This document shows, piece by piece, positions 44,499-55,209 of a stretch of 64,000 bases of DNA. Source of the stretch: Miscanthus floridulus (Eukaryota; Streptophyta; Magnoliopsida; Poales; Poaceae); contig NC_089593.1 of the NCBI RefSeq assembly GCF_019320115.1, forward strand, positions 10,922,386 to 10,986,385, read 5' to 3'. Below the pieces are notes generated by a model. The model was not told where the DNA came from. It worked only from the letters and a program-made list of their open reading frames with translations, and did not search any database. The stretch's first letter is position 1. The number at the start of each line of letters is the position of its first letter. A program made the position numbers and the translations under genes.

Positions 44499-45143
44499 AT
44501 GGCTTCAGCTGTTGCTGCTCTGAAAAAGGCCTTGCTCGTCGCCGTGTGCGTCATGCTGCTGCTCCACTCTTCCATGGGACAGCAGCCACCGACGACGTCG
44601 CCCGCATCCACTCCCCCTTACACGGGCCAGCCGCCACCGCCGCCTGCATCAGCGGGTTGCCCTTACACGGGGCAGCAGCCACCGCCGCCCTCGCCAACAC
44701 CGGTGGTGCCAGCGCCCACGCCGACGCCGACGCCAGTGCCAGCGCCCATGCCGACCCCGACGCCTGCGTCGCCAGCGCCGTCACCCATCAGCAATTGCAC
44801 CTATAGTGACTGCGCCTCGCAATGTACTCCGTCTTGCGAAGCCGGTTACCACCCCAGCAACTGCACGAGCTTGCTCGAAGGCGCCTTCAACGGGTGCTAT
44901 GAGAGCTGCACCAACCATACCTGCCCTGGCAAGTCCTGTGTCCATAGTGGCTGCGGCTTCGGCACCTGTTCCTGCGACAACCCCCACGCAGTCAGCTGCT
45001 GTGAATCATGCCGTAACGCTGTTTACCCAGCCGTGGGTAGTGCGGTACAACGATGCCAGAGTTACAATGAAAGGTATATGGGGTACTGTCTGACATACTG
45101 CTATGACAGGTGCTCCAAGAACTGTACCCAGCAGGGCGCGTAA
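44499..45143 (+). CDS. Secreted proline-rich / cysteine-rich protein, unknown family
   Basis: 214 residues, single exon. Residues 1-27 form a clear signal peptide (MASAVAALKKALLVAVCVML...HSSMG), so the product should enter the secretory pathway, probably to the cell wall or apoplast. Residues 28-98 are rich in Pro, Thr and Gln (QQPPPPSP, APTPTPTPVPAPMPTP), wall-protein-like. Residues 99-214 contain 20 cysteines, in patterns such as CTYSDCASQCTPSC, CGFGTCSCDNPHAVSCCESC and CLTYCYDRCSKNC, with several N-glycosylation sequons (NCT, NHT). No thionin, defensin, hevein or LTP pattern fits. The even Cys number suggests disulfide pairing. The TATA box, ATG and AATAAA (45271) are all in place, so it looks expressible. 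It is the only intact member of a tandem family in this window. Function unknown. Confidence 0.85.
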   Translation: MASAVAALKKALLVAVCVMLLLHSSMGQQPPTTSPASTPPYTGQPPPPPASAGCPYTGQQPPPPSPTPVVPAPTPTPTPVPAPMPTPTPASPAPSPISNCTYSDCASQCTPSCEAGYHPSNCTSLLEGAFNGCYESCTNHTCPGKSCVHSGCGFGTCSCDNPHAVSCCESCRNAVYPAVGSAVQRCQSYNERYMGYCLTYCYDRCSKNCTQQGA

Positions 45144-45270
45144 GAGATGAGATGCTCGCCGCTTGCATTGTTTCCGTAGGTTTGTGTGTGTTTGGATTTG
45201 GATTTCCCTGTTGGAACAACTCTGTCTCCGCAGAGCTAATCTCTTGTCATCTCATGTCCAATAATATGGT

Positions 45271-45276
45271 AATAAA
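45271..45276 (+). terminator. Polyadenylation signal AATAAA
   Basis: About 130 bp after the Cys-rich gene stop codon; a second AATAAA lies near 45370. Confidence 0.55.
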
Positions 45277-45465
45277 TGTGGTGCCTAGCAGATAAGCCAG
45301 TGAATGTTACTGTATGTTCACGTTTCTATGCATTTTGCATATGTAGTCAGTTATAAGCCTTCTATCGAAAATAAAGCAACGTGAGCTTTTGAAGAATTCT
45401 CGGTTTACTGCTCTTGCGAGAACAAACTGAGAGGCGACTCAATTCCCGGCCACACCTCTACTATG

Positions 45466-45741
45466 TAGGGATGAAAACGGTACGGATATTTTCCGACCGT
45501 ATTCGAAACCGAATCCGTTTAGAGGGGTTGAGATCTGTCCGTATCCGAGTCCGGATATCCAACATCCGATACCGTATCCATATCCGAATACTCAAATCGC
45601 ATATTTATGATGTCGATATCCAATCGTATCCTATCCGACATAGTTGACACTATCCGTATTCGAATCCGAATTCGGACAGAAATATGAAAACAAATGTAAT
45701 ATCGGTGATATCCGTCCGTATCCGATCCGTTTTCATCCCTA
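45466..45741. mobile_element. hAT-type MITE downstream of the Cys-rich gene
   Basis: TAGGGATGAAAACGG...CCGTTTTCATCCCTA, perfect 8 bp duplication CTACTATG (45458-45465, 45742-45749). Unit 2 at about 61395-61405 lacks it. 276 bp, same family as 37933-38214. Confidence 0.9.
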
Positions 45742-45749
45742 CTACTATG

Positions 45750-47039
45750 ACCTCAATGGGACCCACTAATTTATTAGCTTGCACTTTCAAGCATCTGGGA
45801 AGGGACATTTTCCGAAGTGGTATAAGTGAGATCCATTTCTATAAACGCACACTACTATTTGAAGAGATAGCTCTACTAACGAGGCCCGGTATATAAAGCA
45901 GCCTCCTCCCCTTCCTCGTTCTCGGGACAGAATTGTAGCCCGAGAAGGAATGAAGGGGAAGCTCAAACAACCACAAAATTATGAGTCTAAGGGAAATGTT
46001 TTGCTCATAATTTTTTTTTGGAAGGAGGAAACTTATCTCGAAGATAAGGCATGCCATTCCTAACATCTTTTTGAAGGTTTACCGTTAGATTACTAGATTA
46101 ATTAGGTTCTTGATTTTGTCTCTATTTGCAAGGTTTGAGACAATTATAAATGAAATTAGACCGAATCTTTGAAGGTCCTAGGTTGAATTTAGTAGGGGAA
46201 TAAGTTCATAAACTTGTTTAGTGGCCATGTCTCGATTTTTATGGTCTACTATCGGTTTTTGAATAGGGATTACATTCGGCTCTATGACTAGATCCAGATC
46301 TAAAATTATTTTGTTAGTCAATTAGTTTGTGACGATACCTGCACCTAGGGTACCCTCACCCCTCTTGGTATCGGTGACTTCATACATTGCCGAGTTCATA
46401 CTCCGTGGAGTTTGTATGTCGCCGAGTTCCCTAGGCCCTGTTCTGGCAGAGAAACTTAGGCCGCAGGGTCTGCTAGCTTTCGGCGGCCCTCAGACCCGGC
46501 GCCCAGGGGACGCTGCTACCCAAAAAAACTCCGTCAACGGAACTCAGCAACTCCCTCAAAAGGAGGGAGACTCCTAAGCATCACATACACAGGGAACTAG
46601 GCTGGTCTATCCTTATACTGGAATGGTGAAAACATTGTCGGTCGTATGTAGAGACATTGAAAGCATCTGAGCCCTTTTTTAGGTTTTGGTAATTAACGAT
46701 AATACCTGTGGACTAACATTTTATGTGATAAATGAAGATTATAAGTTAGGACCACAAGGATGATTTGAGCAAAACATTGGTGTTATGGTGAAAGATGGCA
46801 TGGATGGATGGTGAAGAGCTCAAGGCAAAGATATATGATAGGGTTTATGTTTCACTAGCAAAAGGTGTCAGTCAAAAGAGAAGCTAGTTCCGGTTATTGA
46901 TATTTGTAGGTTGAGTGTCCTTTGGAATGCAGGAATTGTATAGGAATTACACATGAATCAGTTCATGTTCCCGAGAAAAACATAGGAACAGAAAAAAAAT
47001 CATGTGTTCCAAAGGGGGCTTGAATGGTAGAAAAGGTTT
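45750..47039 (+). repeat. Downstream block of the duplicated locus, with an LTR 5' fragment
   Basis: Homologous to 61400-62935. From about 46650 it reads TGAAAGCATCTGAGCCC followed by a GGTTTTGGTAATTAA segment, like the start of the LTR family at 23281-26419 on the opposite strand, so an LTR 5' fragment was already present before the duplication. No gene. Confidence 0.55.
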
Positions 47040-47454
47040 TGGTTATCATTAATGAGTAATGACTAGTGTTCCGATCCCAATCTAGAACAAAGAATCAATC
47101 ACCGTACCCGTGGCCGGCCCATGCTCCATGGTTTAACCCTTGAGGTCTAATTTAGAAGCAAGCGGGAGGCACACCTAGGGATGAAAAATCCTCGATGAAA
47201 AACTAAATGAGTTATTTATATGATATCCCCATGATTTTTTCACTCAGGAAAAAGCCAGGGCTCCTGAGAAGATTTGAGTTTCCAAATAGCCCTGACTGGT
47301 TCTTCCTCGAGTACCAACAAACCATATGCATGCACAAGTTCATTGAACAGTACTGCATATCTGAAGGAACGTCAACTTCTGACTTCTGACGCAAACTTGC
47401 AACGCGACTGGAGCAAGATAGAGCTAATAAGTAATCCTCTATACGTCAACTTGT

Positions 47455-47663
47455 CACTACTACAATAATCATTTATAGGGGCGGCTAAAGATCGTTTGTA
47501 GAGGCGGCTCAGCCAGCCGTCCCTACCATACCGTCTCTACAAATCATACATTTGTAGGGGCGGTTCTCAGACCGCCCTTACAAATCGATTTATAGAGGCG
47601 GCTGGTGTTATTAGCCGCCCCTACAAATCGATTTGTAGCCGCCCTTACAAATCGATTTGTAGG
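47455..47663. mobile_element. CACTA-type MITE, left part, split by a retroelement
   Basis: Starts CACTACTACAATAATC and carries repeated TTTGTAGGGGCGG/CCGCCCCTACAAA motifs. It continues after the retroelement at 54073 (GTAGGGGCGGCTACAG) for some 15 bp and then stops without a TAGTG end. Confidence 0.65.
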
Positions 47664-49057
47664 TGTAAGGAAAAATGGACCCTAGGCCAATTTACTTTGG
47701 ATTTTGATGTTTGATGACCAACACAACCAAATTGGATAAATGAATTTGCAAGTGTTTGTTTTGTAGTTCAATAGGGTGCAAGACGTGACTTGGATAAAGG
47801 CGACGTGATGATCCTATGATCAACATCTCAAGCAAGACCTTAGAAGCACAAGAGAAGACCCCAGATATCAAGCAAAGTCCAAGCATGAAGATAGGAACCA
47901 AGTCGTACGCAAGATCGCGAAGAAACAAGCTCACAGAGGCGACCGGACGCTGGACCGGACGTTGGAAGAAGCGACCGGACGCTGGACCGAAGGCTCGGTA
48001 GATAGACGTCATCAGCAACGACCGGACGCTGGCGGCAACCGACCGGACGCAGGGCAGCAGCGTCCGATCGAGTACAGAGAGGTTCCAGAGCGACGAAACT
48101 ACGACCGGACGCGTCCGGTGGCAGGTGACCGGACGCTGGCAGCGTCCGATCAAGTGTTCACGGCTCCAACGGTCGGGACGACCGGACGCGTCCGGTTAGG
48201 ACGAGTTCAGCGTCCGGTCAGTAGCAGAAAAGCGGGATTTCATCCCCAACGGCTACTTTCTCAGTGGGGCTTATAAATACAACCCCCAACCGGCCAAATG
48301 AGGTGTGTGGAGCTGAGGAAACATACTAAGGATGTTGATACACCATTTTAGTGATCTCCACTTGTATAGAGCTTAGTGATTCATTAGGTGATTAGCATAG
48401 GTGCTTTGCGAAGTGCTTAGGTTGATTAGACCATCGCTCATGCGCTTGCTCTAGGTTTAGGCCTAGTGTTTAGTGAGGTTTGCATACCTCTTACCACTCG
48501 GTGCTTGCGCGCACCATTGTTGTACATAGGAGGGGCTAGAAGTCTTGCGAGATCACACCAACCGTGTTTGTGGTGTGGCCGCCACCGTGTACCGGAGGGA
48601 ACAAGGCCCGCGGCGTTTTGGCCGGAAGCTTGATAGTGAAGACGGCGGGGAGCATCCAGGAGAGGCTTGACGAGAGGCACATCGAAGACCCACTTGCGCG
48701 TGGGGAAGGCTCGAGGCTATCCATAAAGTTATCTGACCGGGAACTTGGCCCTTGCGAGGGGCTCCAACGAGGACTAGGGGGAAGCTTGCGTGCTTCTCGA
48801 TACCTCGGTAAAAATACCGGAGTCGTCTACGGGAGTTTGCATATCTCTACCTTGCTCTTTAAGCTTCCGCATTTACATTGATTGAATTACTTCTTTTGCG
48901 GTAGAGATAGCAACACACTAGCAAAACCGTAGTTGCACATTTAGATAGTTTATCTTTTGCATAGGTTTTGCTAAGATTAGAAAAAGAGGCCATAGTTTAG
49001 AGTTAGAATTTTAAGTTGCCTAATTCACCCTTCCTCTTAGGCGTCACGGTCCCTTCA
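47664..49057 (+). repeat. 5' LTR of gag-only element 2
   Basis: TGTAAGG...CCTTCA. Contains repeated GACCGGACGC and the palindrome GACCGGACGCGTCCGGT, features reported for Sirevirus LTRs. Confidence 0.9.
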
Positions 49058-49136
49058 ATTGGTATTAGAGCCGGTTGGCTCAATTTGGACCTTTGGCTTA
49101 ACCGCCGTTGAGCCAACGCTATTTAGAGTGGTTGGG

Positions 49137-51282
49137 ATGGATACCTCTAGGCCTCCGTACTTTGATGGCACTAACTTCCCTTATTATAAGGCTAGAATGG
49201 CTTGCCACCTTGAGGCGGTTGATTTGGGTGTATGGAGAGTCACTCGTGACGGGATAAAACCCATCAAGAATCTCGAAAAACCCACAAAGAGTGATGAAAA
49301 AGAAATGCATTTCAATGCTAGAGCTAAGAATTGCTTGTTTGAATCATTTTGCATGGATGTGTTTAACCAAGTATTTACTTTAAATACGACACATAAAATT
49401 TGGTTAAAACTCCAAGAGCTCCATGATGGCACAAGTAATGTCCGCGAGCAAAAACATTGTCTAGCTAAACAAAATTATGATTCCTTTACAATGAATGATG
49501 ATGAGTTTGTTTGTGATATTGATTCTCGTTTGAATCTAATTATCAATGAGCTCCATTCAATAGGATTAATAAAGCTAGATGATGCGGACATCGTGAGGAA
49601 GATCATCTCCGTGCTACTACAAAAGAAATATGCAAGCATCATCCCATCCTTCACAACATGGAGGACTTGAGCACCATGACCCTGGGCATAGTTATTGGCA
49701 AGTTAGTAGCATTTGAAATGTCACGTAAGATGGGTAAAGAAGAAGCTTCTTCATCAAGCAAAGGCAAAGCTCTCGCATGTAGCGAGAAAAAGAAGATGAA
49801 GGGGAAGCAAGTTGAGACAAGCTCAAGCTCAAGCTCCTCAAGTGAAGATGAAGAAGAAGATGAGGACGACGATGATGATGATGAAGATTCAAGTGATGAT
49901 GATCAATCTTCCTCCTCCACCTCTGACTTTGATGAAGAATCAATCAAATTAATCAACAAGGTGGAGAAGATGATCCAAAGGCTCAATGTCAAGGGTGTGC
50001 CCATCCAAATTCAAGATCTCATTTTCACCAATCAAAGAAATGAGCAAAGAAAGAGAGGATGCTATGGATGCGGTGAGTTGGGGCACTTTGTAGAAGTTTG
50101 TCCAAATAAGCCCACACCCAAGACAAAGAAGAAGTCATGCAAGAACCAAGCCCTCACATCAATAAGATCATGGGATGATTCTTCAAGTGAAGAATAACAC
50201 CATCACAAGAGGCGAGGCCGCAAGCACTCATCATCAAGCTCTTCACGTATGTGCCTTATGGCACGAGGTAATGGAAGCTCATCCTCTAGTGAGAGTGATA
50301 GTGATGATGATATGCCTTCTTATGATGAAATTGTGCAACAAAATCTTAATTATGCCAAAGTTAGCACTAGTCAACAAAAGAAGCTCAAAAGTTTAAACGA
50401 AAAGCTAGATAGTTCACAAGAAGCATACAAAACTTTGCTTGAACAATATGAGAACTTTGCTAATCTCAATGTTGAACTATCTACTAAAATTGAGCAACTT
50501 AAGGCTAGTGCAACAACAAATGAATGCACAATCAATGATGAGCAACTTATAAAGAAAAATAAAAAATTAAAAGAAAAGTTAGCTAGCTCACAAGATGCTT
50601 ATAAAAGTTTGCTTGCAAAAATAGAAACCATGTACAAATATTGTGATGAGCTAACTAATAAAGTTGTTAATCTTGAAGCCGTTAGTACAACCCCCACCAA
50701 GGCATCTAAAAAGAAAACTTCTATCTTTAACATGTCTAAAAAGGATGCCTCTACTTCTTTTAATGATTTATGTTTAGACTCACCTTTGTGCAACCAAGTT
50801 TGTGTTGAGAAAGTTGTTGTAGATACATGCACACAAGAGGTTGCAAAGGAGAATGAGCAACTCAAGCAAGAAGTAGCTCGCCTCACCAAGGACTTGACTC
50901 AAGTGAAAGGCAAGGCGAAGCAAACCCAATTTCATCAAGATAACACCGTCAAGGGAGTGAAGAAGCTTGATGAAGGACAAACCGTGGTTTGTTACGTGTG
51001 CCACAAGGAAGGTCACAAGTCCTATGAGTGCAAGGTGAAGAATGGGGGAGGAGCAAAGAAGAAAGAGAAGAAGCAAACAAGCAAGCTCTCCAACACCTAC
51101 ACCAACAAGGTGGACAAGAAGGCCTCCACACCTTATCTCTCTTGAAGAAGAAAAATGACAAAGTGGTGGCCATCAAGGTAAACAAGTAAGCCAACAATGG
51201 GGTCAAACGCTTTTGGGTGCTAAAGGAGATCATTTCCAACATGAGGAGCACCAAGAAGGTTTGGATCCCGAAAGGGAAGTAA
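49137..51282 (+). pseudogene. Retroelement gag of element 2, broken frames
   Basis: Starts MDTSRPPYFDGTNFPYY. Same layout as 8552-10695: gag domain, acidic Ser/Asp run, knuckle CYGCGELGHFVEVCP, coiled coil (about 50330-50930), knuckle CYVCHKEGHKSYEC and tail KKVWIPKGK. A one-base loss near 49633 shifts the frame, a TAA follows SSSEE at 50195, and another shift lies near 51140. Element 1 has its own one-base loss within about 10 bp of the first site. Confidence 0.8.
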
Positions 51283-52665
51283 GAAGTCCAAAGGACTTCG
51301 GGGAATTTAGAGACTTGGCAAAGTATGGATGCATTTCATGGGGTGCATCATGATGGACAAAATCATTGCCATGTGGGTTAGTGAATACTATGGACCCAAA
51401 TTCCCCTTCCCATGTTAGGTAACTAGATGTTATTACTTTCAATTGATACTTCCTTCAAGCGGTATTTCTTACAAATTGGTATCTTTAAGCATCTAGTTAC
51501 TTTTCATGCCTAGGTTTGCATTTGTATGCTTATATCTTTTGTCATGCATACACTAGGTATTTCATATGGTAGGCTTGCTTGGTTTCATTCTTATTTCTTG
51601 GAGTAATCCTACATGGTTTTAAATTATTTTGGAGCATGGCACATAGCTTTTCCTTCAATTGTTCATCTAATATGTGCAAAAGTCCAAATTATAGATAATT
51701 TCTCCTGAATATCGCCTTCGAAAAATGACTCTCACATTCATGTGATGACATTTTTCAAGTGGTATTTTTATTCTAAAATCAATGTGCATGTTTCCTACAA
51801 GTAATCCATACTTGTGTGCACAAATTTAGGGGGAGGTTAATCTATAAGTTGAATACTTTGAGACTAACACTTTTTCAATCTTATCATGTGTGTAGTAGTC
51901 TCATTGCAAGGAAAATGGAGTCCCTGGAGTTAAGCATCATACTTCAAATATCCACCACCGATTGCAAGTGGTAGAAATCAAATTGATTCCTACATGTGGT
52001 ATTTCTAAACCAATATCATCATGTTGATTTCATTTTGATATTTATATGCTTTCTCCGTGCATTATATAGATTAAATTCCCTTGTGCAATACTTTGCCAAT
52101 TATGCATATGCTTTGCCTTCTATCATATGTATGCATATATTTAGGGGGAGCTTAATCTATATAATGTGAGAGTCAAATCTTGTGACCTATTCCACTCTAC
52201 ATACAAAGGATCACAAAGTCTGACCCTCGTGCTACTAATGTCTTCCTTTTAGGTGTTTGATTCCAAAGGGGGAAAATTTAGAGGACCAAAAGCAAGCATT
52301 AATTTGTAGAAATGGTCCGAGAAAGGGAGGATAGTGGATTATGGATTAACCTATGTAATGGGGATAATTTGTAGTAAGCAAGGCTTAAATCCATAATACC
52401 ACATGGGGACATTTGCAAGGGCAAGATAAGTTTTTATATAATCTTACAAGTAGTATCTTTTAGCATCATATAATCTTGCCTCTTGCATTGCATCCTAGCA
52501 AGTAGGTAGTTTTTTCTTGCCCCTTGCATTGCATCCTAGCAAGTAGGTAGTTTTTTTGCCCTTGCATTGCATCCTAGCAAGTAGGTAGTTTTTTTTAAAA
52601 TTTCAAAATTCTATTATTTGCTTGCTTTGGTCGTATTGTCATCAAATCACCAAAAAGGGGGAGAT
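51283..52665 (+). other. Non-coding interior of gag-only element 2
   Basis: Homologous to 7180-8551 in reverse. Includes three short tandem copies of a CATTGCATCCTAGCAAGTAG segment (52490-52590). No pol domain. Confidence 0.65.
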
Positions 52666-54072
52666 TGTAAGGAAAATGGACCCTAGGCCCATTTACTTTG
52701 GATTTTGGTGTTTGATGACCAACACAACCAAATTAGACAAATGAATTTGCAAGTGTTTGTTTTGTAGTTCAATAGGGTGCAAGACGTGACTTGGACAAAG
52801 GTGACGTGATGATCCTATGATCAACATCTCAAGCAAGACCTTAGAAGCACAAGAGAAGACCCAAGATATCAAGCAAAGTCCAAGCATGAAGATAGGAACC
52901 AAGTCGTACGCAAGATCGCGAAGAAACGAGCTCACAGAGGCGACCGGACGCTGGACTCGACGCTGGAAGAAGCGACCGGATGCTGGACTGGAGGCTCGGT
53001 AGACAGGCGTCATCAGCAACGACCGGACACTGGCAGCAACCGACCGGACGCAGGGCAGCAGCGTCTGATCGAGTACAGAGAGGTTTCAGAGCGGCGAAAC
53101 TGTGACCGGACGCGTCCGGTGGCAGGTGACCGGACGCTGGCAGCGTCCGATCAAGTGTTCGCGGCTCCAACGGTCGGGACGACCGGACGCGTCCGGTCAG
53201 GACGAGTTCAGCGTCCGGTCAGTAGCAGAAAAGCAGGATTTCGTCCCCAACGGCTACTTTCTCAGTGGGGCTTATAAATACAACCCCCAACCGGCCAAAT
53301 GAGGTGTGTGGAGCTGAGGAAACATACCAAGGGTGTTGATACACCATTTTAGTGATCTCCACTTGTATAGAGCTTAGTGATTCATTAGGTGATTAGCGTA
53401 GGTGCTTTGCGAAGTGCTTAGGTTGATTAGACCATCGCTCATGCGCTTGCTCTAGGTTTAGGCCTAGTGTTTAGTGAGGTTTGCATACCTCTTACCACTC
53501 GGTGCTTGCGCGCACCATTATTGTACATCGGAGGGGCTAGAAGTCTTGCGAGATCACACCAACCGTGTTTGTGGTGTGGCCGCCACCGTGTACCGGAGGG
53601 AACAAGGCCCGCGGTGTTTTGGATGGAAGCTTGATAGTGAAGACGGCGGAGAGCATCCGGGAGAGGCTTGCCGAGAGGCACGTCGGAGACCCATTTGCGC
53701 GTGGGGAATGCCCGAGGCTATCCACAGAGTTACCCAACCGCTAGCTTGGCCCTTACGAGGGATTTCTTGCGAGGGGCTCCAACGAGGACTAGGGGGAAGC
53801 TTGCGTGCTTCTCGATACCTCGGTAAAAATACCGGAGTCATCGATGGGAGCTTGCATATCTCTACCTTGCTCTTTAAGCTTCCGTATTTACATTGATTGA
53901 ATTACTTCTTTTGCGGTAGAGATAGCAACACACTAGCAAAACCGTAGTTGCACATTTAGATAGTTTATCTTTTGCATAGGTTTTGCTAAGATTAGAAAAA
54001 GAGGCCATAGTTTAGAGTTAGAATTTTAAGTTGCCTAATTCATCCCCCCTCTTAGGTGTCACGGTCCCTTCA
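52666..54072 (+). repeat. 3' LTR of gag-only element 2
   Basis: Direct repeat of 47664-49057 with scattered substitutions. Confidence 0.9.
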
Positions 54073-54090
54073 GTAGGGGCGGCTACAGTA

Positions 54091-54237
54091 CCAACCGATA
54101 GTCAATTGACCTTGCATGTTTGCCCATCCATCTCCATTTGTAGCATCTCGATCGTGTCATCTGTCGTCATATATTCTAGTTCTAGCTACCTCCTAATTCG
54201 TTTTCGTGTCATCTCAAGTGTTGCTTATTAGTAGCTT
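54091..54237 (+). pseudogene. Leader stub of the second Cys-rich gene copy
   Basis: Matches the leader of the intact gene (44396-44475) and of the copy near 63853: ATAGTCAATTGACCTTG, CATCTCCATTTGTAGCATC, TCGATCGTGTCATCT. The TATA region present at 44356 is missing. The leader is cut by a CACTA-type element at 54238 and no coding sequence follows. Dead copy. Confidence 0.75.
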
Positions 54238-55021
54238 CACTACTACAGAAAGACTTTGTAGGGTATCTCCAGACCATTTCTAGGGGCGGTTTGGCCGGCC
54301 GCCCCTACGCCTCGACTCTACAAATCGATGATTTGTAGGGGCAGTTTGCCAGCAGTCCCTACAAATCAGTTTGTAGGGGCAGCTGAATATTTGTAGGGAC
54401 GGTTGGATATAGAGCCGCCCCTATAAATCCGTTTTCCAAAAATCACAAATCTGGGTCAAAGAAATAGAAATTTTTTTAAAAAATCCCGGACGACACCACT
54501 AGGCAGCTTCACACCTGTGGTGGTGTATGTCGCCGACGAGGATGTCGTTGGGTGGGTTGCCTTGCCCATGGCCTGGCAAGAATCAACCGAAGAGCCGGGC
54601 ATTGCTGATGCAGTGCAGCATGCAGTTGTGGTGGCGATCGGCATCAGGGGCCGCTTGGTGCCCATGGTTACAGAGATGACCATGCTAGCGCAACACGACC
54701 GGATGGAAGGCGAGGCCTCATGGTGGGTGACAAGGGAGAGGAGCGCCCCAGCGGACTTTTTTGTGATCTCTTCTTCACCGTAGCGAGCTATGGAAGCATT
54801 GGGAGCCAAAAGGAGATGGGAACTATAGAGGTGGCTGGAGGCGACGCTTCCGTTGGAGCGGTGGGTGTGTGGTCACCCCGATGGTCTGCGTCGGCAATGT
54901 GGATGCTGTAGGAGTGGACGACACAACTGGGGTCGTGGTAATCGTTAGGGCGAAGGAGGTGGGTAGGGCTGGACCTCTTCCATAGGCTTAATATGCATGG
55001 GCTGATACTACATAGGTGGAA
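54238..55021. mobile_element. CACTA-type element fragment
   Basis: Starts CACTACTACAGAAAG with TTTGTAGGGGC subterminal repeats to 54430. No clear right end; unit 2 homology resumes at 55022. An 88-codon frame at 54517-54783 has no recognisable domain. Confidence 0.5.
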
Positions 55022-55209
55022 TTAGTGTTCTTTGGGCTGGACCCATGAGGTAGTCCACCAAGCCCGTGCCCGAGATCCGCCCTTGTGTGTGGTGTGTGGA
55101 CCACCAAAGTGTAGAAATTATTTCGAGATGCATTATTGGATGAGAAGTATGTTTGCTTTGCTCAATGGCTATAACCTATATAGAGTGCGAGATGCATATA
55201 TAGTTTGAG

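Larger units (their letters stand above)
47664..54072 (+). mobile_element. Second complete gag-only LTR retroelement (TR-GAG type)
   Basis: LTRs 47664-49057 and 52666-54072, perfect duplication GTAGG (47659-47663, 54073-54077). PBS TTGGTATTAGAGCCGG follows the 5' LTR; AAAAAGGGGGAGA precedes the 3' LTR. The interior holds gag only, as in 5803-12170, to which it is closely related along its whole length. It is nested in a CACTA-type MITE that sits in the promoter of the second Cys-rich gene position. Confidence 0.9.
41447..55021 (+). repeat. Tandem duplication unit 1 (Cys-rich gene locus)
   Basis: Blocks of this unit reappear in the same order in 55022-64000: AGTGTTCTTTGGGCT (41448/55024), TGGATGTGATCA (42540/56970), the gene upstream block (43969/57129), the downstream block (45352/61256) and a second upstream block (47040/62935). 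Offsets range from 13.2 to 15.9 kb because different transposons interrupt each unit. Each unit held two gene positions. Confidence 0.8.

Noticed and set aside
54517..54783. 88-residue plus-strand frame
   Set aside because: Lies within a CACTA-type fragment, no signal of conservation or domain.
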